A DNA stretch of 31,651 nt from Klebsormidium nitens (Eukaryota > Streptophyta > Klebsormidiophyceae > Klebsormidiales > Klebsormidiaceae), in NCBI GenBank assembly GCA_000708835.1, contig DF236996.1, forward strand, positions 253,250 to 284,900. The letters run 5' to 3'. How positions within the stretch are numbered: position 1 is the stretch's first letter; every line of letters starts with the position of its first letter. The position numbers and the translations under genes are program-made. The notes beneath the pieces were generated by a model, which worked only from the letters and a program-made list of their open reading frames with translations, made no database searches and was not told the DNA's origin. Positions 1-10,300 of the stretch are shown here, piece after piece.

Positions 1-75
1 TAGACTGTCAGTGTCACTCATAGACTCAGAGGCAGGTAAGGGAACATTCAACAAGGAATCAAGGAAAGGCACGCA

Positions 76-2215
76 ATGGCGGCTGCGGGAGTGGGGCCAG
101 GAAGTGGCAGATCTACTGACATTAACTATGTTTTGATTGTGCACGGGACCTTCTCTGGGCCCAAACTCATTGATGGGAAGGCTCATCTGGAAAATGCTTG
201 GTGGGCGCCTCCTGGTGGTTTTGGCACGACCCTACAGAATGCTTTGAGTGCAAAAGCAGGGAGTTCGTTGGAATGGGACAATGCCGTTTTCCGCGACCGT
301 TTCCTCACATCCAACAACAATCTTTTCTTCTGGGAGGGCAAGAATACGGATGAAAGCCGGGAAAAGGGGCCAAGCAGCTTGCAGAACGTATCTTGGACAT
401 CAGTCAGAAAGACCCCCGTGCTAGAATCTACATTGTCGCCCATAGCCATGGAGGCAATGTGGCGCTTCGAGCGGTAGAAATTGTGCTCTGGCAGCTGGGA
501 GAGCTGGGGGTGCAGGAGCGCGTATCTGCCAGCGAGCAGAATCAGGCTGCTCAAAATTCCAAAGAGGAACTAGATGCTCTGAGGAAGTTGCTTCCTGCAC
601 ATGAGGACAGAAATCGGCTAGGGTCATTGATCTTCCTTGGAACGCCGTTCTTGTACAAGCCAGAGAGGGGTGGTTGGGTGCCTTATCTGGGGCGCTTGTT
701 CGCCAGTATTCTTCATCATCCAAAGATGCCCTTACTATTTCTACTCGTGGGCCTTCTGGCTGTCTCCTTGCTCATCACGGCAGTATACGGGGGAGTCACC
801 AACCGGACAATAGAGATCATCCTCATAGTGCTGTGGGCACTGTTGTTCTGCCGTTCTTGGCTGCTTTCCTCTTCATGGAGAGCCCTCCCTTTAAGGCCTA
901 CAGAACAAAGAAGGCCAGTTCTGCGGGGAACCTCTACCATTTGACAGATCAGAGCTGGTCCAAAAGGATGAACACACTGGTTATCCATGCAGGCCTTCTG
1001 GATGAAGCGTTGTGCATTTTGACCGCCGTGAAACCTTTATTGGAGGTATATGTGCTGCCTCGTCTATCTGAGTACCTGACTATATATCCATTTACAATGG
1101 TAAAGGGTCTGATAAAGCATGAAGAAGCTCTCCTGGACTTCCAGAGGAACATTGCATGGATCCGGATTCACGGTCCGCATGCAGATTCTCAGCAGGGAAG
1201 TTTGTGGACTTCTGAGGGCAGGCAAAACCTGGACGGAAGGCTGCAGGTTGCTTTTTTCGGAAGCCGTGTCAAACAAATGTTGGCATGCTTGGGGTGCCTT
1301 TCCATGGCCATCCTCAAGGTCCTGAGCTGGCCAGTCCTAATCTGTGCCAATCGGTTCGCAGCGTCATTGATCGAACATATCTTTATTGACTTGGCAATGG
1401 GCACAGGCACTGCCGAGCAAGAGGTCAGGAAAGTGAGGTCCAAGCTAAGGGTTTCAGAGAGGCTAGAGCTGGAGCAGTTCCACGACCCTGATGCTTCCCG
1501 ACAGGTTAGTGATGGTCATTCTGTGACACTGGGCCCCAGGGTCACGCACCGTAATGTGCAAAAGATCCTCATTGGTGAAGAAAGGCTTGCAGAGTCTCCC
1601 TTTAAGTTTCTGTGGGAATTAGATCCAGCGGTTGAGGAGCTAGGGCAAGGCATGGGGGGGAAGAGCAATGGAGTGGCCCCTCCAACACCTATGGTAGACA
1701 GGGCTGGCCCGACAGGACCAGCAGTCAAGCCCAGGGAACCAGATCCCAATTCAGCACACCTAACGAGAAGTTCCCCACTGAATGAGGAGACAGGTCCAGT
1801 TATCAGCGAAGGGGTAGGGGAGGCAGAGACTGTTGGGATAGGGGAGCAATCATTAGGAGACTTGGCGGAGGACAGGCCCGGTGTCGGACAAAGGAAAGCG
1901 AAGTCAAGCAAAGGAAAGCGGCTCCCGCAGGTTGGACGGAACCAGAAGTTGCCGTGCAAGTGGGGGCCCAGGCAGCACCAAACTTTGTCCTGGAAGCTTT
2001 CAAGGAGAAACTTGGTCTTGCTAAGATGGTTAGTGAGGAGAGGAAAAGGTTAGAGCTCTTGTCCCGGATGTTGGTTGAGAGGGTGAGGGAAATTGTGGGT
2101 TTGGTAGGTATCCGGCACAGCCTCTACTATAAGAACCAGGACGTGGTCGAGGGGATTGCGGAGTTTCTGGTGACAGGGGGAACTCCCAGCCTGGATGCAA
2201 AGCTGCAGAGTCTCG
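76..2215 (+). CDS. alpha/beta-hydrolase family protein, first exon, three frame breaks
   Basis: A serine-hydrolase fold protein of unknown substrate. From the ATG at 76 the frame gives the oxyanion-type motif VLIVHGTF (residues 19-26), then an FFWEGKN segment. After a -1 shift near 367 in a G run it gives IVAHSHGGNVAL, whose nucleophile serine codon is at 444-446, and then FLGTPF. Two hydrophobic stretches follow (about 725-790 and 810-890), with a second -1 shift near 835-850 inside the second. Coding continues in a third frame through an acidic, proline-rich linker. After a third shift near 1889-1920 it ends with a typical tail, HSLYYKNQDVV..IAEFL. The exon ends at 2215 before a gtaagt donor, in phase 1. 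None of the shifts looks like a GT-AG intron. It is either a decayed gene or a sequence with missing bases. The family call is firm; the exact product is not. Confidence 0.72.
1889..1920 (+). repeat. 20-bp-offset direct repeat in the hydrolase exon
   Basis: The 12-mer CAAAGGAAAGCG occurs at 1889-1900 and again at 1909-1920. The 20-bp offset is not a multiple of three. It moves the reading frame from that of the upstream linker to that of the C-terminal HSLYYKN segment, so it may be the third frame break itself. Confidence 0.75.
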
Positions 2216-2712
2216 GTAAGTCTTTACCACATCACCTTTGTAGTATATGGCGGAGTCGATAGTCAAGCAACTGCCTGCATGCGGGTTTGCATCTTTGTGA
2301 TTGTACTGAGTCTGTAGGCCTTTTCATGGTGTATCTTTTGAAGGGGTTGTGCAGTGGTAGACTGTCGGTGTCAGTCTCCAGTTGGTCACCACTGCAAATG
2401 CTTGCAACATCCTGTTCATTTTCACTCGATTAATCTGTCGATCATACTGTTTGGCATCGTCAAGGTCGATGTGCTGCCAGATCTAAATTTCAGATCTCAG
2501 GTGGCGCCAACATACTTCTCCCTTTTTCTATGTTCTGGACCCTGTGAGGCTGAAGAACATCAAGTACCGACCCGAATGTTCAGTGACCAAGTATACAGAC
2601 CAACAGGTGATGAGACTAGCTTACCACTTATGAGGCCTTCTTGAGAACCGTTTTCATCTTCGCGGGAATTAGATCAAAGCATGCAGACTCATGAACGTCC
2701 TCACTTATGCAG

Positions 2713-5690
2713 GTACCCCGATCACCCCGCCGCAGGGAACAACCCCTCTAGCAATGCGGAGTCGCGACACAGGTCCAGAATTGCATGACGAGGTGGGGGC
2801 TGATGAGGAGAGAGTGCTTTTCTTTGAAAGATTCTATGTACTTTTTTCTCAACAAATGTTAGTGCCAGCAGCTGCAAATTCTCTCTGAAAGGTGCTGTTG
2901 TATCCACTTCTCATGGGGAGGAGAGCTTTGATGAGCTTTTCAGGAGGAGGATTTTAAATCAACGGTATGCAGCCTTCTGAGATTCTGAATGTGCGAGCAA
3001 CTGGACAGTATGCGAGATTATGTTGTGGTATTTGATTGAGCAGCGGAGTGGTCTCTCTGTGCTTAGGTCCTGATGTGAAAGGCCAAAGCTTTCGTATCCT
3101 CTATATTAAGCCAGATCCACAAATTGCTCAATAATGGAAAATCCGGTCTTCTTATGCAGACTTTGATCGACCCCCTGGAAAAGGGTCCGGAGATTGCTTC
3201 CAATGAGCGCCAGCGTATGCAACAATCGGGAGGAAAGCCTTTCGCCGAGCTTGTTGGAGGAATTGTGGTCGACCAACTCGGGGATATGGTGAGTCCGAAG
3301 AAGTAACACCTTTTCAACACAAGGCAAAGCCTTACTGGTTCATCTACAATCAAGCTTGCAAAGAGGTTTGGTTACCTGTAGGATTCGAATCGAAACGTAA
3401 GCGGCAAAGTGTGCACTTGTAGTCACAGGTTTGGTCGTTCAGGTTTGGCAACAAAGCTGAGGTCAACCAATTAGGAGGCCTGCCTCGATCTCCATCGTAT
3501 GTGGGTCGTCCTAGTCAGTCCTGTGACGGTACGTCGGAATTGTCCAGTCCACGCGATTAAGCTCCCACAAGCGTTGGGCGCTGTGATTCTTGAGTGCTTA
3601 TAATCAAACGGCGCACTAAAGGCTTCCCAAAAGCCCGTGCTTGCATTTTTCCGTGCGAAAAACCTTAGAAGGGAACGATCTGAGAAAATTCTAAAGTCGA
3701 CGAATGCGGATAAGTTCTGCAGACGTATCACTGTCTGCTCTGAATGCATTCTTGTCATTGCAGGAGAAACAGGTTTGTCCTGCCGAGTCGCAAGAGGAGG
3801 AGAACCGGAAGCAGAAGCACCCAGAGGTATCGCTTCAGGTAATCACAGTTGATAAGTGAATTTCTGCGCTTGTCATTGCAAGCTGTTCATGAAAGCATAG
3901 GCGACCGCCTCAGTAGCCGCTTGCTGGTTGTTTTGCGCAAGTTTCCAGTCTATTTCGGTTGCCATTCGACGTTTCCAACAATTCTGGAAAGACGCTGTCC
4001 AAAGCACAGGAAGGAGCGGAAATGGTCAAAATTGATTCAGATTGGTAGGTCGAATCGGTCAAAGGCGTTCCGCTCCGTGGACAAAGTCTTTCCGTTTGAC
4101 GGACTGACAGTTCATTCGCTTCAGTGCTTTGTGATTCTTTACTGCTCTTTCCTGATCCACAGTCGCTCAAACGACCACTTAAGGGGGTCCTTTGCCGCAC
4201 TACTTCAGGGAATCTTGTTTTTCGACTCGAAAAGTCCAGTGATCCTTTTCGAACAAACACCTTGAACCGAAACTGGATTCAATTCTGTTTTATAGGGCGA
4301 GGAGGACGAAGACTCGGTGGCCACAAGGAGGTTGGAGAGCCTCATCAGTGTTGCGGAGGCTCGTTCGACGCTCTTCGAGACGTTCAATGCTAACCAGAAG
4401 GTAACGACCTGTCTCAAGACTTCATAGACTGCCATGCAGTCTGCAAAAAGCGAGTTGTTCGGTCGATTGGCCCCGTCTTAAAACCATTCGGAGGCAGCGT
4501 TTCGTTGGCTTGGGATCTTTCTCAGCTCGGTCAGAACGTAAATTTTTTGAGGTGCCAATCACGGTTCGCTAAGCAAACCAGACTTTTAGCGGCAGCAAAC
4601 GTGTGTGTGGACCTTTGCGAAACATAAAGTCCTCGAGTCTTTCTGAATCTCTTCGGCAGCATTTCTTTCTGAATCTCTTCGGCAGCATTCTTGAATTGTA
4701 TCATCTTTGCTACGATACCTCAGGCCCATAATTGATGCATCGAAGCGAAACCGTCATCCATTATGGCACCATCCCAGAAATAGAAGGGGAGCTTCACGAG
4801 ACCTGTCCTGTTTCATACGTACGTGGGATTTTTTCTCAGCTTGAGTTTGAAAGATCCTCAGCGAGTATCGTCCCGAGAAATTTGTGCGCTCTTCTTGCTG
4901 GACGTCTGGCTCCCTGCAAAGTCGAGCTTAGGGAGGCCTCGGGCTCTGGAGTTTTCTGATAACTTTGGACTTATCATTCTTCAAAACAGTGCGGCATGGA
5001 TCCGCACAGCAAGGATGAAAGATGCGTCGTATTTGCGATACGTACAGGGGCTTGTCCACGATTCCGGGCTGGTTCTCAACAGCCGGGAGCTTGCGGATAG
5101 TCTGTACAAACTTCTCTTGGAAGCAGAACGAGTCCTACTTCCCGCGCTTGCGACCAGAGGCTACAACGCCATCAAGGGATTGTCGGCTATTCTCGAGAGG
5201 GTGAGCCGCACCTTTTCCTGAAGATTCATAAGCTGGTCAACTTTGGCACCCATGTCGCAGTATGCTTAGGTCCTTGTAAAGGCGTATGTCTGTTCACAAA
5301 GGTATGCCATGGAAAGAGTCAGGCCTTGACAGAACAGCTAAGCAGTCTGCTAAGAAAGCTGGCGGGTTTCAATTGTTGATCGGCTTTAAGCAGCTTGCGA
5401 AGAAGCTATCGACGTTGGAAAATGGGTTGATTGGATTATTAAATTTGTTTGCTCGATGAGTTTGATTGATTTTGTACACGTCCAACTGAAATGATCAGAG
5501 TTTGCCCGCAACCTGCAGACTCGGCAATGTAGCGAAAAAATAGACCATTGTCGTTCAGCTAAAGGAGTGGCATACTGTCATACAGTCCTTGAGGTCACAT
5601 TCGTTTAGGGTGCAGGTGTCTCATGGAGGACTTGGTTGTATCAACCTCCATGACAAGTTGCAGACGGAAAGAATTTTCCTAACGAAGTAG
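2713..5690 (+). CDS. downstream exon chain, probably the C-terminal part of the hydrolase gene
   Basis: A chain of short exons with good splice sites and matching phases. The acceptor at 2711-2712 supplies two bases that complete the phase-1 codon left at 2215 and opens TPITPPQGTTPL. Its end is uncertain, and the frame stops at 2886. Next come an exon ending at 3288 (gtgagt; start at 3067 or later; contains IASNERQRM and GGIVVDQLGD), 3764-3838 (phase 0), 4296-4400 (phase 0; VATRRLESLISVAEARS), an exon ending at 5200 (gtgagc; LADSLYKLLLEAERVLLP; start about 4990-5010) and 5616-5690, which ends LQTERIFLTK and TAG. The encoded part is mostly helical and I recognise no domain. The 3067 exon seems to need a frame shift near 3120, and the 5200 exon lacks a clean phase-0 acceptor. 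It could be a separate gene, but the phase match at 2215/2713 argues for one gene. Confidence 0.5.
4638..4690 (+). repeat. 26-bp tandem duplication in an intron
   Basis: The block TTTCTGAATCTCTTCGGCAG is present twice in a row with a 26-bp period (the GAATCT cores start at 4645 and 4671). It lies in the intron between the exons ending at 4400 and 5200. No function is evident. Confidence 0.85.
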
Positions 5691-6512
5691 GATCAAGCGG
5701 TCAAGGCTTACTTTTATCAGGTCTCCTTTCGAAGCCGGGGTCACTGTTGCTGTAGGGTTGACCGACTTCAGATTTGACGGTCCGTTAAGAGAGAGCCCGG
5801 ATAAGCGAGAGGTCCTTGTGCCAGCTGCTTCAATTGGATGACTTCCTCTTGAACGGGATACATCTTTGCAGTACGAGGACTCAAGGTCAACATCCGGCAC
5901 CAGCGGATGATCGGGGAAAGTCGGCCTTTTGTGTGCGGCGCAGCTAGTTGTTTATGAGTTCTGTTGCGGGTACCAAACTTCATTTATAGGCATTATAGGC
6001 CGGGCGTAAACAGCCCCATAGGGGTCGACTTATCGTGAGTGCGTAGAAGACAACAGAAAGTGTTCAATGTCGCAGTCTGGGTTGAGAACTACGGAAGTAG
6101 CGGCTAGCTGCTGAAATTAGGCCCGCCCCGCTCTGGCCTGAAAGAGGAAGGCCAGTATTAGCTCCTCCGTCCGACATGGCGATGAAGCAGGAACCATGGA
6201 TCTTGAACCATGACTCAAGAACAGATATTCTGAAATAGTTGTGCCGCAACTCAATGAAATGCAGCACGCGCATATACCGTCGATTCAGCTCAAGCCTGGG
6301 CTCAGCCTTTATTGCATGCGCATGTGCATATCACCTAGCTTGGCAGCACAATTGCGCATCAAGTATATGTGCAGGCCGGCCTTATGCAGTTAAAGGGCTG
6401 TTATCCAGCTACTTTTGTTAACCAATAAAATGGTTGTTGCAGACAGCGGACTTTGGCTAGTGAATCTGCAAGCTGCAGATATAAATCTGCACTGATGTGT
6501 CTACTTCAATTC

Positions 6513-6536
6513 TGTACTACCGGATCCGGTAGTACA
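6513..6536. repeat. perfect 24-bp palindrome
   Basis: The half-site TGTACTACCGGA is followed directly by its exact reverse complement, with no spacer. It lies between two convergent gene ends. It could be a protein-binding site or the remnant of a fold-back element. No target-site duplication is obvious at its edges. Confidence 0.9.
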
Positions 6537-7216
6537 CTTTCTTGCGCTACATTGCCGAGTGAATTCTGAATCCCACATGGCTAGAGAAAGCACGAGTTGA
6601 ACTGCTATAAGACTATGCATGTTGATCACCATCTTGGCTGCCAACTTGTGCCGTTGTTCGAGAGCATGTTTTGTGAAGGTGATGTTAGCGATTATAAGCG
6701 TATGTTAAAGACGTGATTGTTAGTTATATAAGTCTCAGAAGCTAAAACATCCTAGCGCTTGAATTAAAATAAATTGCATGTCTCTCTAGTCACGCGTATG
6801 CCGAGCGCTGTTGACAGCAAAAGGCTCAACACCTGAAAGTCTTGCATACTACTTGTGTAAAGCTTTTTGTCTTCGTAGACCTCGCAACTCAACAATCTAT
6901 CTTACAACGGGGTGTTTTTGTTCGGGAAACTCAATCCCTTAGTTTGACGGCTTTGATATGGCGTTATGCTACAAGTTTTGACGGCCCATTTGATTTGATA
7001 AGCTAACAATACGTTCCGCCGAGCCAAACTCCAGAGGTGCTTACAAGATAGCCGGCCTGCTGCTATTGCTATAACGGCTACTAAAACAGATTTCAAACGG
7101 AATCAGCGCTAGTATCTGGAGAGACGTTAGCCACGGCTCCTCCCCTGTGATACCTTCCACCTATATGACCAATCACACCTAATAAGGGGAACGCTCGAGG
7201 CTCGCGGGCTCTCTTC

Positions 7217-7229
7217 GAAAGTTCTGGAA
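7217..7229. promoter_or_regulatory. heat-shock-element-like site
   Basis: GAA-AG-TTC-TG-GAA is a perfect three-unit GAAnnTTCnnGAA arrangement, the consensus bound by heat-shock factors. A TATA-like stretch (cttatacc, about 7255-7262) follows about 30 bases downstream on the plus strand. No plus-strand gene follows; the next coding sequence is the last MATE exon on the opposite strand. It may drive an antisense transcript or be a chance match. Confidence 0.35.
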
Positions 7230-7368
7230 AGGCGCCTCGATCCTTTCCATCTTCCTTATACCTCTTTGAAATACCTACCTTTCACACACAAGCTCATAGA
7301 TACCATAACCAAGTAAAGGGCACAAACACGCGCACAGCGCGAGCGGGACGCGCGGCGCGGCCGCCGCC

Positions 7369-10300
7369 CTAGATTTCGAGCCGGTCCCCTTCAGTCGCTC
7401 GCTCATTCTCGTTGGCCGTGGGCTGTGCGTCGGCCCTGCCGGTCTCCAACACTGAGGCCAGCGCTCTGGCAGCCTGTACAAAATAAGGTCAGATGTGGTG
7501 TCAATTGCGAAAGCGCTGGTGGAGAGCAGGACTGAAGTAATTTGCAGCGAGTATTGGCATCGGAAATTCAGCAAAGAGTACCACGAGAATAGCTGCTGTC
7601 TGCCTGTGCGTGGGCATCGAAGATCTGGAATCACGGGTCCACGTTCGCACTTGTAGGCGTAGCTGAGGGTTTCGTGGTAATTTTCGTTTTGATTTTAGGG
7701 ATCAAGCAGATCGCCGCTGAAATGCTGCGGAAACTTAAGTGGACGTTTCCAATAGCAGGTCGTAAACACCATTGCATTTACAGGAGAAAAATATTACAGC
7801 CAGACAGCCCCCACCGACAGAAAACTTGGAACCCCTTTAGGCGGATGTGAAGGCATTTGATGTGATGCGAAACGAAATGACTCCGTTGCGTGGGTGTAGC
7901 GAGAGATGCTCACCTGACGTGGCCAGTTTGTGAAGGCGACAGCTGTCGCAAGGAACGCGGCCTGGCACGTGACTCCCAGGATCTGACCTCCCACGAGACC
8001 CTGCAAGCGGGAACATAGATAAGGGAGGAATCATTAGCGCTGGGACAAAGGCAAACAAAGAACAACAGGATATGAAAATTTGGAATGTTGGAGATTTGAT
8101 CGTCTGCGATTGGAAGGCCTGGCAGCCATGCCGTAAAAATAACAACAAGAGCAGTTTGTAACGAGCCTCAAGCCAAAAGCTTGGTTTCAATCGGCAAAGA
8201 CTATTCGAAAAAGGTGGCAACAGAGAAGAGGGTGCTATGACGAGACGAGCCACGTGTAACGGATGTGACACGTGTCGCTCACCCAGATGCCCAGCTTGAA
8301 GCCAAACGCCAGCGCGGCGCACGTGGGCAGCCCTATGACGTAGTAAGCCGAAAGAGTGATTGTCGCGCCGAGCGGCTGACGTCCGCAGCCGCGAATAACA
8401 CCTGCACATGTGAAGAATGCATCTGGAAACCAACCTTACGATGGGCAGGAGAAGTACGGTTCTACCTTCGGGAAGGGATGCATAAGCAGATCATCGAAAC
8501 AAGCTCACCGCCGGCGTTCTGAGGATTCACGTCCAAGAACGCGAGGCACACGAGGATCACCTTGAAAGCTGCTTAGAGCATGAAATAACATCCCAAAGAA
8601 CGTCTAGACCAGGTTCTCTGTGCATTTGTGACTGGAAAACACGTTCTCGCAAATGATAGGCAGGAGAAGGACGGTGACAACTTCCGGAGAAGAGGCAAAA
8701 CGGAGAATGTCCAGAAAAGCTCACCTCCGGCGTTTTGCGAGATGGCGTCCGAGAACGCGAGGCAGGCCAGGATCATCATGAGCTGGGTGGAGAGGCGCAG
8801 CACTTTGGTGTCTTCGGCACTAACGAAGATGAGCGGCACCCAGCGCGCGGTCGCCAGGATGATCGCGCACACGCACACCCCCAGGAACGCGCCCGCGGTG
8901 AGGCCGACGCGCGCGGCCACGCGCGCTTTGGTGCTGGAGTTGGAGCCGAGCTCGGTGGACACGCGCGTGCTGCGCGGAGAGAACGGGACTTTTCTCAGGC
9001 GGGCCCGCGAGGTGAAGTTTTGGAACGTCTTGAATCTTAATCTTTCAGGATGTTGGGGAAGTCGAGCGCGACGAATGTCATGTCTTCAATCGTCAACCGC
9101 TGAGTGATCGTATAGAATCCACATTAAAAGGTGGCTGCTTCCGGACTTAACTTGCCATTGTTGAGGTGTAGGTGCAACGTGACATTAAGCGCAGACTATT
9201 TCGCCGATCAATCAGTCATCATCTATGCGCTTTGCACAAACTGGCTAATCCTTGCAGCATCACAGAAAAGGACTCTCGACCTTCCAGCAACAATGAAACA
9301 TTCTTTATTGCAGTTAGTGAATAGAGGAGTTCATCTTTGAACATCTGGGAGCACGTGAGTCTTTGAGATCAGGCTCACCTCAGCGCGGCTCCCAGCCCAA
9401 TGTACGTCATGGATGCGAGCCACGACGCGTTCATGCTGCACAGCGGATTTGACACGTGTCAGTCAGTATTGCAGTCGGGGTTTCCGTGCTGACGATCCGT
9501 GACGGGTCATCAACGTTGAACGGGTGCTGGCCCTTCGCTTCGTGTGCTCCACATTATGCGCCGTCACGCCTGAAATTTGGTGTTTAGATAAGCTGGTGAT
9601 CATGACTTGAAAGAGATTTAGGAGGCCGTGGATTAACCTGGAAGATTTGCTGATTCGTGAAGTCGTTAGCCCTCACACACGGACGGAGTTGGGAATCTGT
9701 TTGCGGCTTTCATGAGTTGCTGACGTGGAAACTTCCGGACACTCACACTACGGACAGTCCGTTCTAGAAACAGTCTGCAGCTTCCACGAGCTGCTGAGTT
9801 AAGAGGTTTCGGACACTCACGCGACGGACAGTGCGGACACGACGACGATCGGGTCCGGCAGCAGCCCCGCCAGGATGTACAGAATGTCGAACGCCCAGAA
9901 CTCGAGGCTGCGGAAACGAACAGCGGAACGGGAGTGAGCCGACTCGGCCACTCTTTTTTATTCGTACTGGGCTAGATACGGACCTAGATGCTCTAGATGG
10001 AGATTGCAGGGAAGTGGAGACAGCATTCGAACAATGGGCATACAACCATGCGCGCGGCCAGAACAGTGATTTGAAGGATTGTTTTGATTCAATGACCACG
10101 ATACAACTGGATTGTCAGTGTGGTCAGCACCAGAGGCTACGAAAGAAGCAGGAAGAGAGGGCAGCCATCCCCAACAGTTCGTTTTCAAGATTTTCATTGC
10201 GCAGGTAAGTCACGCACGGTCCGCAGATGCTGTCCGAACCATTTCAAAGCCTTGACAGAGTGCAACAAAGTAAAATTTCCGTCTGCTCTGAGAGATGTAA

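Larger units (their letters stand above)
5691..7368. other. intergenic region between the hydrolase 3' end and the MATE 3' end
   Basis: No convincing coding sequence was found on either strand. The region holds an AATAAA hexamer on the plus strand (6424-6429, about 735 bases past the hydrolase stop), a perfect palindrome (6513-6536) and a heat-shock-element-like cluster (7217-7229). The open frames here are short and have no recognisable family features. Confidence 0.6.

Noticed and set aside
1-2373. 16-base match between 1-16 and 2358-2373 (TAGACTGTCRGTGTCA)
   Set aside because: The match is short, with no extension on either side and one copy at the window edge; chance cannot be excluded.
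3371-3400. GGATTCGAATCG resembling a tRNA T-loop
   Set aside because: No acceptor stem, D-arm or anticodon arm could be fitted around it.
7837-8433. 198-codon minus-strand open frame
   Set aside because: It is a wrong-frame reading across MATE exons 8 and 7 and the intron between them.
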